From: Emiliania huxleyi CCMP1516
Lineage: Eukaryota > Haptophyta > Isochrysidales > Noelaerhabdaceae
NCBI RefSeq assembly: GCF_000372725.1
Contig: NW_005200416.1
Coordinates: 141,702 to 205,701 of the forward strand
DNA: 64,000 nucleotides
Direction: 5' to 3'
Both the position numbers and the translations under genes were made by a program. Under the pieces are notes generated by a model. The model had not been told where the DNA came from. It ran no database searches and was given only the letters and a program-made list of their open reading frames with translations. Positions 1 to 10,890 of this stretch are shown piece by piece; the first letter of the stretch is position 1, and the number at the start of each line of letters is the position of its first letter.

Positions 1-2807
1 GACGCCCTTCTCGCCGCGCCGCGCAACCTTCGAGTACTCGAGGTCGACCGTCCACCGGCTGCCGTCCGCGGCCGTCCGCACGGTGCCCGGCATGAAAGAG
101 GCGGCAGAGACAGTGGGCGGGGCTGCGCCGTCGCAGACCCCCTTGCCGGCGCTCGAGGCGCGGGACGGCCCGCCCCGCGCCTCGGCCCGCCCCTTGCCCG
201 CCGCAGCACCCACCGCCGCCGCCCCGCCCTCGTCCGCCATCTCCTCGTCTGAGGACCGCCACTCCTCCTCCGGGTACCTGACGCGTGATTGGAGAAACTA
301 ATCCGACGAGCTCCGAACATCGGGCAGCCAAAGCCAGCCTCGGGCAATCTCGATCAATCTCACTGGCCGACTCACTCGCACGCGTCGCGCATCGGGTCCG
401 GGTTGAGCGCGCAATGCCAGCGCTGCGGCACCGGCGCGCGGGTGGGCGGCAGCCTCCGCCACTTGTTGCACCTGATTGGCAGTGACGCGTCTTTAGCATA
501 CGCGATGGATTGAGATTGAGGCCCTCACCACCTGTTGCACCTAGTCAACATTGACTTGTCCGTGTGCACTCCGACGATTGGTGGTGTGGCGGCTCCGCCG
601 CTTGTCGCACCGGTCGCACTGCACCCAACGCGAGTGTCCCTGCTCAAGCTTCTCGAGCTTCCTCGCCCCGCCGCGAGGAGGAGGCGCGTCCCCCATGTGC
701 CACGCCTCGGCTGAGCACGCCTGCAGCGCGAGCGTCAGCGTCTTGTACACCTCGCCGCCCGGCGAGAGGTAGTCCTTGCGCTGCTGCCCACGAGGCACGA
801 CGCGCCACCCCGCGGCGGCGGCGCCCAACCCGAGCTTCTCGTCAACCGCAGCCTCGCTGTACTCGCCGGGCAGCAGCGGGTGCCTCCTCGCGCCGCCGCC
901 GCCGCCGCCGCCGCCGGCCAGCGGCGCCTCCCCGACGCCCGCCGCCTCTTCGGCCGCAGCCGCCCTCTGCCCGAGCCAGCAGCGCACCTGATGAGGCACG
1001 CGAATCTCATCCACAAACGACCTGGATGCCGCCGCCGCCCTCTGCCCAAGCCGTGCACCGCGTGCGAGATGGTGCGTACAGTCTGGTCCCTTGCGCCGCG
1101 CCACGGCCGGTCGAGCGACGAGATGCCTGCTCGCACGTCCCGCCCTCTCGGTGCCGCGTCTCCCTCTCTCTCTCTCTGTAGGACCGGCCGAGCGACGCGG
1201 TGCCCGGGATCGTCCCCTTGAGGTAGGCGAGCATCTTGGCGCGCGGCACGCCGGCTAGCTGCGCGAGCTGGCGCTGCGTCGCCGCGGCGCGCACGCCCGC
1301 GCGCTGCGCCTAAGAGAAAAAAATGTGGGGGGGGCGTACAAACAAAAGGCGAGGCAGCGGCGTCGGACCGCCCGGCGCGCTGCGCCAGCTCGATCTGGTT
1401 CGAGCAGCGGCGGCGGACCGAGTTCTCGTCGAGGGCGGCCATCGGCTCGAGCTGCGCGTCGAACTCGCGCACGAGGGCGGGGTCGAGGATCGCCGCCTGA
1501 TTTGTACACAACCATGGACTCTCGGTGCCATTCACGGGTCGAACTTGGGCGCTGGCGGGGTGAAGAGTGGGCGGCCTCGTCCTCCCACGAGTCTGCCCTC
1601 GCGCCGAACCCCTTCCAAGAGACGAGGAACTGGCGCACGAGCCTGCGTAAGGTAAGGTAAGGTAAGGTACACTTCTCGAGCCTGCGAGGTGAAGACGCAG
1701 ACATCGGGGCGGGAAGACGGCGTTGTGCAGCGTACTCAGAGCACCAAGGGAATGCGAGGGACGCGAGTACAGCGAATACGGCTGAATGCGGCTGAGTCAG
1801 CTGAGTACGTGTCCTCTCAAGCGCTAGCTGGGATCCACGAACACACGTATTCCGCTTCTAGTCGCCCGGGCCCTCCGCCGGACGGCGCCACCGCCCACCG
1901 CTGCGCGAGGAGCCGGTCCACCGAGTAGACAGTCTCGTCGCCCTCTGACTCGGAAGAGGCCTCCTCCTCCGCGTCGGCGTCGAACTCGTCCTCAGGCGCG
2001 TCGCACGACGCGGCCGCGCCGTTCGGGTTCATCGCGCAAAACCACTTCTTGGGCAGCCGCTCGGGACGGAACCGGTCCTCAAACGGCAGCCGCCGCCACT
2101 TGTCGCACCGGTCGCACTGCGCCCAATAGCAAGGCGCGTCGTCGCCCTCCGACTCGCTGTCGGCGGCTGCCGCCCCCTCCCCTCCGCCGCCGCCCTTTGG
2201 CGCGGGCGGCGACGCGCCGCCTCTGCCGCCGCCCCCGCCCCTCCCCCTCCCCCCCCCCCTCCCCCGGGCTCGGCCCCGGCCAGGCTGCACCGCGCCGCCC
2301 CCGCGGCCCGCCGCCGACCTCGCCGCCTCGCCGCATCCCCAACACCGCGGCCTGCCTCCTCCTGCGCCCCCGCCTCCCAACTGCACAGCGGGATACTTAA
2401 GCGTCGCGGGCAACAACACACCGCCGCTACCGCCGCCGCCGCTCGCCGCGGCTTGCTGGTCTCGCGCCGCCGCGTCGAGCTTTGACGCAGAAGGAAGCTC
2501 CACGCCATGCGCCGCCAGCAGCGCCGAAGGAGAGAGAGGCCGCCGCCGCCCGCAACCCCCGCCGCCCCCTCCGCCCCCGCCCCCGCTGGCGCCGTCGCGG
2601 CCGCCACCCGCTCCAACGCCGCCGCCTCCGGCGCCGGCGCCGGCGACAGGGCGGGAGGGAACGCACGTCACGCCGTTGGCCGCTGCGGTGGCCGCCACGA
2701 TGGCTGCCGCCGTGGCCGCCGCGGGCGATGTGGCGGGCTGCGCGCTGTGTGCGGCGAGCGCCGCCTGAAGCTGGCGCTGCATCGAAGCGGCAGTGCCTCC
2801 GACCTGC

Positions 2808-2873
<66 letters not shown>

Positions 2874-3176
2874 GCCTGCGCCTGCGCCTGCGCCTGCGCC
2901 TGCTGCATCTGCTGCTGCTGTATCTGCATCATCTGCTGGGGCACCGGCATCATCCCCGGTGGCGGCGGATAGTATGCCATCGCAGGGAGGCCAGCGTTGT
3001 AGTAGCCAACCGGGAACCTGTTCACAGCTGCAAGGGTGAAACGGCGCGACACGCACTGACAGAGAGAGCGTGGGAAAGACTCATCCGGAGCCTTGCGTCG
3101 TAGGGTGGCCACGTGAACGGCTGCGCCTGCGGCATCACATGCGGCTGCACGACCTGCGCCTGGCGCAACATCTGCA

Positions 3177-3223
<47 letters not shown>

Positions 3224-4575
3224 GCCGCCGCCGTCGCCTGCTGCTGAAAGGCATTGACGGGCACCGCGGCGGCGGCTGGAGTACCTCCCCGCCCGCCGGC
3301 GCCGCCCCCAAACGGGTAAGCGACTGGGAGGGGCTGCGCTGGCACCGGCTGCGCGCTCAGCGGCACGGGCACCTAATTAAGTATATAGCCGAGATGTAGA
3401 CGAGATCTGAGTAACCAATTCACCTGTGCGCTCGCCGGCACCTACGAAAGAGGGGCTCGGCAAGGTGATCCACAGCCAGAGGACACGCCGGGGACGCGGC
3501 GGCGGCGGCACCGCCGCTGGCAGCGCCACCACCGGCGGCGCAGCACCGCCTAGGGCTTGCTTCCAAGCGGGTCTGAGTGGTGAACCCGCCGGAGAGCGAC
3601 TCCACTCTAGGAGGTGTCTAGGAGGTGTCTAGGAAGTGTCTAGGAGGTGTCTAGGAGGTGTCTAGGAGGTGTCTAGGAAGTGTCTAGGAGGTGTCTAGGA
3701 AGTGTCTAGGAAGTGTCTAGGAGGTGTCTAGGAGGTGTCTAGGAAGTGTCTAGGAAGTGTCTAGGAAGTGTCTAGGAAGTGTCTAGGAGGTGTCTAGGGA
3801 GTGTCCAGGAAGTGTCTAGGAAGTGTCTAGGAGGTGTCTAGGAAGTGTCTAGGAAGTGTCTAGGAGGTGTCTAGGGAGTGTCCAGGAAGTGTCTAGGAAG
3901 TGTCTAGGAAGTGTCTAGGAGGTGTCTAGGAAGTGTCTAGGGAGTGTCTAGGAAGTGTCTAGGAAGTGTCTAGGAGGTGTCTAGGAAGTGTCTAGGAAGT
4001 GTCTAGGAAGTGTCTAGGAAGTGTCTAGGAAGTGTCTAGGAAGTGTCTAGGAGGTGTCTAGGGAGTGTCCAGGAAGTGTCTAGGAAGTGTCTAGGAAGTG
4101 TCTAGGAAGTGTCTAGGAAGTGTCTAGGAAGTGTCGCCGCCGGCGTGACGCGGCACTAGGAAGTGTCTAGGGAGTGTCTAGGAAATGTCTAGGAAGTGTC
4201 TAGGAGGTGTCTAGGAAGTGTCTAGGAAGTGTCTAGGAAGTGTCTAGGAAGTGTCGCCGCCGGCGTGACGCGGCACTAGGAAGTGTCTAGGGAGTGTCTA
4301 GGAAATGTCTAGGAAGTGTCTAGGAAGTGTCTAGGAGGTGTCTAGGAAGTGTCTAGGAAGTGTCGCCGCCTGCGTGACGCGGCGGCGCGCTGCTCTCGTC
4401 GCCGGTGAGGTCGATGGTGTCCGGCCTAACGAAGACACAACGTCAAACAGCATCTCTCCTCCGTCACGATGGCTTGGTCACGCTTGAGCGTCGGAAGTCG
4501 GCGGCCTTGGCAGCGGGACGCGCGGCGGCGGCGGTGGCTCGAGGCTGCCGAAGTCCTCGTCGAGGTCCTGCGCGG
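1..4575 (-). CDS. CW zinc finger / chromodomain / MBD-like nuclear protein, multi-exon, 3' end beyond window
   Basis: Minus-strand exons, upstream to downstream. About 4573-4478: D-L-D-E-D-F acidic/proline exon. About 3600-3427: Gly/Ala exon. About 3372-3110: polyQ (CAG)n. About 3018-1848: second long polyQ, then a CW finger W-A-Q-C-D-R-C-D-K-W-R-R-L-P ... W-F-C-A-M-N at 2130-2030. A chromodomain is split by an intron, D-E-T-V-Y-S-V-D-R-L-L (about 1935) joining F-L-V-S-W-K-G-F...D-S-W-E-D-E (about 1634). Later exons lie at 1500-1370 and 1295-1190. An MBD-like G-W-R-V-V-P-R-G...Y-L-S-P-G-G-E-V is at about 810-735. A second CW finger is spliced from W-V-Q-C-D-R (about 600) to C-N-K-W-R-R-L-P-P (about 470). 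The last exon starts near 277 and runs off the left edge. CW fingers usually read histone H3K4 methylation and chromodomains read methyl-lysine, so a chromatin-reader role is inferred. The exon near 3600 has no ATG, so the gene probably continues upstream and may be one with the zinc-knuckle exons at 5.2-6.7 kb. Confidence 0.6.
3606..4372. repeat. 11-bp minisatellite (GTGTCTAGGAA)n, probably intronic
   Basis: About 65 tandem copies of an 11-bp unit, gtgtctaggaa/gtgtctaggag, fill 767 bp. Embedded segments carrying gtgtcgccgccggcgtgacg recur near 4132, 4252 and 4360, so part of the array shows a 120-bp higher-order repeat (4129-4248 against 4249-4368). The array lies between two minus-strand exons of the CW/chromodomain gene. 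Its minus strand reads CTAGACACTTC and ends in CTAG just before an open exon, consistent with an intron. Confidence 0.9.
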
Positions 4576-5009
4576 TGCAGACGCCAGCCTCAGGGCGGGA
4601 AGGTGCAGACGCCAGCCTCAGGGCGGGAAGACGGTATCGTGCAGAGCATTCAGAGCACCGAGAGAACGCGAGGGGTGCGAATACGGCGACTACAGCCCGA
4701 TGCGGCCGGGCCGAGTCCAGCGGAATACGTGTCCTGCCGAGCGCGGGTGTTTGGAGTGCAGACATGGGCATCTTCCGCCGCTAGAGAGTCGCGATCCTCT
4801 CGCGCGATCTCGACGCCGTCGTCGCCCGCCGGTGCCCCGGCAACCTAAACGTGCCCCACCCGCATACACAATCACAAGAGTGGGCGGCCCTTGCCACCGC
4901 GCCATCGGCCACGACGGCACCAGCGGCGGAAGCGATGCCCCAGCCCCCCCCGCCACCGACGCCGAAACACCAACCGCCGCACTCGCACTCGCACCAGCGC
5001 AGCCAGCCC

Positions 5010-5043
<34 letters not shown>

Positions 5044-5179
5044 GGCCGCCGCCGCTGCGGCTGCGTCCGCAGCGGCCGCCTCGCGGCTGGCCTTTCCCTT
5101 GGTGCATGGGCACCTAGAAGCACTCCGAAGGAGCCCCGAGTCACCACGAGGTCAAACGGCTGATAGCGACCCCCGCGGC

Positions 5180-6688
5180 CGTCAAGCCGTCGGCGCACCC
5201 CTTCTTCGGCTGCCCGCACGTGCGACACATGTACACGCGCCGCCCGCCGCCTGCTCACAGCCGACGAGGGCTGTGAAGGAGACGCCGTTCACAGCAGCGC
5301 TTGGGCTGTACACTGCGCGCGCCGCCGCCTCCTCGCCCCGCCTCCTCCCCCGCCCCCTCGGCCGCGCCTCTGCCTCCGCCGCCGTCGCTCTCCCCTCCCG
5401 AAAGCGCAGCATCCGCCTTGCCGCCGCAAGCAGAGCCGGTGAGAGGGCGGGCAGGCGCGACCCGAGCCGCCGGGCGTGTCGAGTCTGCGCGGAGTCATGC
5501 TACGCTCCTCCCCGTGTCTCTAGCCTGGCGTCCCCATATCTCCCCACATCTCCCCGTGTCTCTAGCCTGACGTCTGTGCCGCGTCCGTGCCGCGTCTGTG
5601 CCGCGTCCGGTGCCACCAACTGTATGCTTCCTGTCTGCGCTGGTCCGGACAAGGAGAGCAAATCACGCGCCAGTGCGGTGCATGAGTGCGGTGCCGTCGA
5701 GAGTGCGACTCACCGCGCACGAACTCTGCACTCCTCCCGCATCTAAGACAGTCGGCTGCCGGCAGCGGCGGCCGAGGAGGCCCCTTTCGCCTCCGCTCCG
5801 GAGACGCGCCGCCTAAAGGGGAGATATGGGGAGATATGGGGACGGTTCGCGGACCTTTCGCTTCCGCTCCAGAGACGTGTCGCCTAAAGGAACGCTCCAC
5901 GAAAAGTCCGCGAAATGTCCAGGAGCCGGCCGAGCTGCAGTGCCCGCGGTCGCGCCGTCCACGCCGGCCGCAGCGGCGCCGTCCGCGCCAGCATCCCCAG
6001 GGCGCGACGGCAGCGGCGTGCTGTTGCCAGATGCGCCTCCGCTGCCCCAGCTGCTCTTGCAGGCACACCTGGCGGGAGCGGGAGTGGCGGGCGCAGTGCA
6101 AGGCGGGTGTGTGGGGAAGGGGGGGGGGGGGGGGGGCAGGTGGACGGTGACGTGCGGGCGGTCGTCTCGGCGTGCGTATGAAGCGCACCCCCCCTTCTTC
6201 GGCTGACCGCAGCGGCTGCACTTGTAGGTCCGGCGGGCGCCCGAGGCGGACGCATCGCGTGGAGGGACGCGGCAGCCGCAGCTCTTCTTCGGGCGGCCGC
6301 AGGCGCTGCACTCGTACACTTTGCGCTTGCTGGCCGCTTCTTGCCCATCCTCCCCCGCCGCCGCCGCCGCGACCCCAGCCTCAGCGCAGTCGTCGGCCTC
6401 GTCGATGTCGATCGCGTCGACAGCAAAGGAGGAGGACGCGGCGGGCCCGGAGGACGCGGTGGCCGAGTCGTCGCCCACCTGATCGCAGCCGCCCGCCGCG
6501 CCGCTGTCGGCGAGCTCCGGGGCAACTGCCTCAGCAGCAGCGAACCCCATCGTCGACGACGACGAAGCGCCCACACCCGCCCCCGCGTCGACCTCCATTT
6601 CGGCGGACCAGGCGACATCCGTGGACCCCGGAAGGCCTGCGGACAGCGCCTCCCACTCGGCCCAGTCGGGCTCGCCGCGGTCCGACAT
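5180..6688 (-). CDS. Acidic zinc-knuckle protein, C-x2-C-G-x-P-K-K repeats, multi-exon
   Basis: Starts at the ATG at 6688 with an acidic, Ala/Ser-rich N-terminus (M-S-D-R-G-E-P-D-W-A-E-W-E). Two knuckles follow in the same exon: Y-E-C-S-A-C-G-R-P-K-K-S-C-G-C (about 6310) and Y-K-C-S-R-C-G-Q-P-K-K-G-G-C (about 6220). A third, Y-M-C-R-T-C-G-Q-P-K-K-G-C, lies in a separate exon near 5235-5190. The family is common in GC-rich algal proteomes, and I know no assigned function; nucleic-acid or chromatin binding is a guess. An intron near 5890-5820 shows the duplicated-exon structure: GCGACACGTCTCTGGAGCGG is repeated as GCGGCGCGTCTCCGGAGCGG after a purine/pyrimidine spacer, each copy preceded by CTTTAG. 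The exon order and the lack of a clear stop suggest these are the 5' exons of the CW/chromodomain gene that continues to the left. Confidence 0.55.
5271..5297. repeat. Short palindromic intron element, copy 1
   Basis: ctgtgaaggagacgccgttc acagcagc: inverted arms ctgtgaa/ttcacag around a GC core. Near-identical copies occur at 42013-42037 and 42238-42263, all inside probable introns on the minus strand. Confidence 0.75.
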
Positions 6689-7105
6689 GGCACAGAGAAG
6701 GCCCTGTGCAGTTTGGTGCAGGGGGAGATGGCGCTCACTTCTGGCCTCTTGCGAACACGCTGGTAAATCGGGCTGAATTTTGCCGAATTTTAATTTCTGA
6801 CCATGCGGAGAGAGAGAGAGATTTTAGAAAACCAACCAGAAATCACGACTCCGAGTATATGAAATGAACTCGGGGGCACGGGACGCGGCACAAACGGGGC
6901 ACAAACGCCAGGCTACAAAGACGGGGAGGTCTGTGTGAGCTCTGTGTCTTGGTTTGCCAACAACATACCTAAAACTCCGAGTATGACACTATGAGAGAAG
7001 GAGACCTGGCTGGCAGCCGCCTCCCCCCCCGGTGGTGCTAAGGCAGGAGCCGAAAGATGGCGCGGCAATCGCTGTTGTGTCCTGGCGAAGAATTCCAGAA
7101 AACCG

Positions 7106-7796
7106 ATGTACCCTAACCGCCTCGGAGCCCGAACCCTCGTTGTGTTCGGCAAACGCAAAGTCCGGTCCATGTCCTCGCTTGCTAGACACGTCGCTCGTCT
7201 CGGCTTGCAGCTGCCGCTGGCACCTCCGCCGTTGCCGCTGCCGCTGCCGCCGCTGCTGCTGCTGCTTTTGCCGCCCGCCGGTGCGATCGACATTGTCGCC
7301 TCTCGCGTCCGCACGGTCGAAGAGGACCAGCACAAGCTCAAGCACTTCTGGCGCCTCGGTGAGGGGTTCGAAGGCGTGCCAGCGCCACCTCCGGCGGCCA
7401 GCCTCGCCGCCGCGGCGGCTAACGGCCCGCCCGCTCCGCGAGCAGGCTCGGCGAGCGACTACGTGGAGTACGTTGTCTGGCTTCTCGGCGTGATCGGTGT
7501 GCTGTACTTTCTCGCAAACCCGGTGCCGCCCAGAGCCGCCTCCGGCCCAGCGCCCAGCAGACGACAAGCACTCACCTCCCGCGGCACGTGCGCAGAACGC
7601 GCGCCGGAACTGGCACGTCGACGAGCGCGACGAGGCGTGGAACGACGACGCGGGCGGCGAGGGCGACGGCGAGGAGGGCTTGGCAGAAGCGTGGCAGCCG
7701 GACTCTGCTGGCGACGACGCCGCCGCGCGGCGAGAATCATCCAGCCAGGCCACGTTCAGGCGTCGGGGCGGGCGGGCAGGGCAACTCGACGAGTGA
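7106..7796 (+). CDS. Small single-pass membrane protein with signal peptide and acidic tail
   Basis: ATGs at 7106 and 7169 are in frame. From 7169 the product has a leucine/proline-rich hydrophobic leader ending P-P-A-G-A-I-D-I-V-A, a probable signal peptide, then a soluble stretch E-E-D-Q-H-K-L-K-H-F-W-R-L-G. One clear transmembrane segment follows, Y-V-V-W-L-L-G-V-I-G-V-L-Y-F-L-A (7465-7520). After about 7560 the reading frame must change to follow the acidic segment N-W-H-V-D-E-R-D-E-A-W-N-D-D-A-G-G, which ends at the stop near 7796. An intron with AG near 7590 would do this. I do not recognise the family. It is divergent from the zinc-knuckle gene at 6688, with about 400 bp shared between the two starts. 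Confidence 0.45.
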
Positions 7797-8018
7797 TCCT
7801 TCCACCACGCGTGCGAAGCGCGACACGCAGGCGTTTGCACTTTTCAGTTTTCTCTCCCACCTCCATTGGGTGTCAATTGCTAGACGGCGGAGCGCCTGTG
7901 TTACGAGTCCGTGGTGGGTATACCCGTCAGAGACCGCGCGGGCCGCGGCTCGCTCACCTGCAGACTCACGACTCACCTCCACCGGCTCCACGCTCCACCC
8001 AGTGGAGCGGGCGCGCGC

Positions 8019-8690
8019 CTAGCCCTTCTTCCACCCGTTCTCTCCGGGCCTGTCCACCCGGATCACCTTGACGTTGAAGAGGAGCGTCTTGTCGATGAGG
8101 TCCTTGTTATACAGCACAAAGTTGAGCGCGCGTTGGCCCGAGAAGGTGCTAGGGACAGGACCCACCCGCTCGTGGTCCTTGTCATCGTCTGGGTAGCTGA
8201 GGCCGGGCCGGTAGGGGACCACCACCTGCCACACTCCACCCTCGCTCATCCCCGCAACGGCCTCCTCGAGCGCGGGCAGGACAGCGCCCTTTCCGAGCTC
8301 AAAGCGGAGGTAGGCCTTGTCCTTGCCGTCTAGCTCGACCAGCTTCTTCGTCTCGAACGGCCGACCAAAGTAGCCGATCGTGTAGCCGCTCCAGTCCACC
8401 ACGACGCGGTCGCCGGCGACGGGCGACTTTCCGTTGCCGGGCTTCGCCTCCTTGAACGCCATGCCGCTCGGCCGCTTTGTGAAGTCGTCGTACGACATCT
8501 CGCTCTTGCCGTAGTCCTTGCCCGCCAGCCCAGGCTGAAAGGCCTTGTCGCCGGCAATCTGCCCCTGGTCGCCCGACGAGACGCCTCCGACGGCGATGGC
8601 TGGCAGCGGCCGCCAGGTCGCCGCAGGCAGCAGCGCCGGCAGGAGCTGGAGGATCTGCGAGCGGGGCAGGTTTGATCTGAGGACCATCGC
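8019..8690 (-). CDS. FKBP-type peptidyl-prolyl cis-trans isomerase, plastid lumen type
   Basis: The open frame from the ATG at 8690 carries a leader, then a full FKBP domain. Recognisable parts are G-D-R-V-V-V-D-W-S-G-Y-T, the central E-L-G-K-G-A-V-L-P-A-L-E-E-A-V-A-G-M and the C-terminal core D-K-T-L-L-F-N-V-K-V-I-R-V. The insert R-V-G-P-V-P-S-T-F-S-G-Q-R-A-L-N-F-V-L resembles lumenal FKBP16/FKBP17 proteins of plants and algae, so thylakoid lumen is the likely site. Proline isomerisation during folding of lumenal proteins is inferred from the family. Sequence upstream to about 8800 stays partly open and could contain a first exon encoding more of a bipartite plastid presequence. The start is therefore uncertain and the body is secure. 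Confidence 0.75.
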   Translation of the reverse strand, partial: AMVLRSNLPRSQILQLLPALLPAATWRPLPAIAVGGVSSGDQGQIAGDKAFQPGLAGKDYGKSEMSYDDFTKRPSGMAFKEAKPGNGKSPVAGDRVVVDWSGYTIGYFGRPFETKKLVELDGKDKAYLRFELGKGAVLPALEEAVAGMSEGGVWQVVVPYRPGLSYPDDDKDHERVGPVPSTFSGQRALNFVLYNKDLIDKTLLFNVKVIRVDRPGENGWKKG

Positions 8691-8769
8691 CGCCGCAGGG
8701 CCTGAAGCTGGATTCGAGCTGTTTGGGGGGAAGGGCAGGGTGCACACACCTCAAGGTTCCAGCCCAGCG

Positions 8770-9641
8770 AAACCTCGAGAGCGAAACTTGCGCGTGACAT
8801 TCGGCGCCTACCGAGCCTCGACCCGCGCCCGAGATGTTTTCGTCCTTCTCGCCGTCGGCGGAGACGCACCGCCTGGTCATCCAACACCATCTCAACCTCA
8901 CCATCAGGCCCGTGGAGCACACGGCCTCCTCTCGTCGCTTCGCCGACTGCTCGGCCGGCGTTGTGCACCCGACCCATCATGTCTGCTGCAACGCTACTTG
9001 CGGGCTGTGCGGCGGACACGGCTGCTCCAGTCGCCCTGGCGGGCCACGCCAGTGCTGCATGCCCGCTATTTTGCGTACGGGTCGGGTCTGCGAATCACAG
9101 GCGGACGTGGCTTGCATCCTGCGGGGCAGCAGGCAAGAATTGCACGATCACAATCTGTCGAGCCAGCCGCTCCGCCCTCACGTTGAGCCACCGCCTCCGC
9201 CTGCCTCAAAGGCCGTCTCAAAAGCCAATAGTGTTGGCCTGAGCACTTCCGCCCCCTCGCTCCCAACCCATCCACCCCGCCCCGGGCCGCGCCGCGCGAT
9301 CTCGGGCGATCTCGCGCTATCTCGGGCGATCTCGGGGCCGCGCCGCGCTATCTCGGGCGATCTCGCGCTATCTCGGGCGATCTCGGGGCCGCGCCGCGCT
9401 ATCTCGGGCGATCTCGGAGCGTCGCTCGCGCGGCGTCACACCTGCTCAAAAAGGAAGGAGGTTGGAGGCAGGAGGTCACGCCCCATCCAGAGCGCCGTCG
9501 TCGCCGGGTTTTTGGCCCCCGGGTCGTCGCCCGACGGTTGCTGCGCGGGGCAATTTTTTTTTACACGCCTGCGCCGACCGCGCGCGGATCGCGCGGGACA
9601 ACGCCCGGCTGTGTGTACTGGGTGTAGATTATTACTCACAT
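8770..9641. other. Intergenic, with a CGGGCGATCT minisatellite
   Basis: No convincing gene. A short tandem repeat at about 9287-9418 is built from ggcgatctcgg and gccgcgccgcgc units in a roughly 60-bp higher-order period, repeated twice and a half. It belongs to the CTCGG-type simple repeats seen in introns elsewhere in the window. A run of T at 9551-9560 lies about 90 bp before the transporter ATG. Confidence 0.5.
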
Positions 9642-10784
9642 ATGCTGCTCCTCCTCGCCGCGCCAGCGGTCGCGCGCGCCGTCGTGGGGCCGCCGGCCGT
9701 CGCGCCGCGCGTGCCTCTCTCCCGCCGCAGCTCGCGGCCGGCCCTCGTCCTCGAGGAGCCGCCGCTGCAGGACGCAGCTTGGGCGCCTCCGTCGCCCTCG
9801 CCGCGGCCGGAGCTGTGGCAGGCCCTCGTGGCGCTGAACGGCTGCACGCTCCTCTGGGGCTCGCAGCACGCCGTCATCAAAGACGTCGTCTCGGACGTGT
9901 CTCCCGCAGCCTTCAACGCGGCGCGCTTCGGTCTCGCGGCGGTCTGCGCGCTTCCGTGGGCGCCGGGCGCGCCGTGGCGGCCGCGGCGGCCGCCGGCCGC
10001 GGATGCTCCGCCGGCGTCGGCCACGTGGGCCGCCGGCGCCGAGCTCGGCCTGTGGTCGTGCCTCGGCTTTGCGCTGCAGTCGGTTGGCCTTGAGACGACG
10101 AGCGCCGGTCGGTCTGCGTTTCTGCTGTACCTGAACGTGAAGCTGGTGCCGCTGCTCGCGCTCCTGCTCTACGGCCGCACCTCGCCACCCCGCACGTGGG
10201 TCTCCGCACTCCTCGCCGTCTGCGGCACCGGCCTGCTCGCCTCCGACGGCTCTCCGCCCAACGTCGGGGACGCGTGGTCGCTCGCTGCTGCGGTCGCGTC
10301 CGCATGCTTCATTCTCCGCCTCGAGGCGGCGGCCGCAGGCGCAGCGCCGCCCGAGCCGGCGGAGCTGAATGCGGCGACGCTGACTTGCGCGGCGGGATAC
10401 TTTGCGCTCCTGGCGGCCGCAGAGGTGGGCGGTGCCGGGGGAGCGGCGCCGGTGCCGCTGATGGAGGCTGCGCGGGCGCTGGGGGAGAGCTCGCCGCAGA
10501 TCTGCTACCTCGCCGTCGTGACCACGTTCGTGGCGCAGTGGCTGCAGGCGTACGGCCAGGCGCGGGTGGGCGCGCAGGACGCGGCGCTGCTCTACGCCCT
10601 CGACCCTTGCTACGCGGCGGGCTTCAGCTACTTGCTGCTCGGCGAGACGCTTGGGCCGCAGGGCTTCGCGGGCGCTGCGGTCGTGCTTGCGGCAGTGGCG
10701 ATCAGCCGCGGGGGAGGGGGTGCCGGCGAGGGCGGCGGCGAGAGGAGAGAGGACGAGGGTGCGAGGACCTCGAGAGCCGAGTGA
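9642..10784 (+). CDS. EamA/DMT-family membrane transporter, single exon
   Basis: The ATG at 9642 opens a 380-residue frame with no intron. A leader, M-L-L-L-L-A-A-P-A-V-A-R-A, is followed by an Arg/Ser/Pro-rich stretch, as in plastid-targeted precursors. Two halves typical of the drug/metabolite transporter superfamily then follow. The first has L-N-G-C-T-L-L-W-G-S-Q-H-A-V-I-K and F-N-A-A-R-F-G-L-A-A-V. The second has W-L-Q-A-Y-G-Q-A-R-V-G-A-Q-D-A-A-L-L-Y-A-L-D-P-C-Y and the usual G-E-T-L-G-P-Q-G-F-A-G-A-A-V-V-L last helix. About ten membrane helices are visible. Substrate unknown; plastid envelope location is an inference. The tail after the last helix is Gly/Glu-rich and low complexity. A possible AATAAA polyadenylation signal is at 10872-10877. 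Confidence 0.8.
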   Translation: MLLLLAAPAVARAVVGPPAVAPRVPLSRRSSRPALVLEEPPLQDAAWAPPSPSPRPELWQALVALNGCTLLWGSQHAVIKDVVSDVSPAAFNAARFGLAAVCALPWAPGAPWRPRRPPAADAPPASATWAAGAELGLWSCLGFALQSVGLETTSAGRSAFLLYLNVKLVPLLALLLYGRTSPPRTWVSALLAVCGTGLLASDGSPPNVGDAWSLAAAVASACFILRLEAAAAGAAPPEPAELNAATLTCAAGYFALLAAAEVGGAGGAAPVPLMEAARALGESSPQICYLAVVTTFVAQWLQAYGQARVGAQDAALLYALDPCYAAGFSYLLLGETLGPQGFAGAAVVLAAVAISRGGGGAGEGGGERREDEGARTSRAE

Positions 10785-10890
10785 TGCAATCCCCGCACCG
10801 AAAACCTACATCGGAGCACGCGGCGAAATTCCCTTGGAGTTGGAGCACTTGGAGTGCAGTTACATGTGTAAAATAAAGAAAGAAAGAAAA

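Noticed and set aside
4469-5746. Long plus-strand frame of 425 codons opposite the zinc-knuckle gene.
   Set aside because: Shadow frame of GC-rich minus-strand exons and introns; composition Ala/Arg/Pro only.
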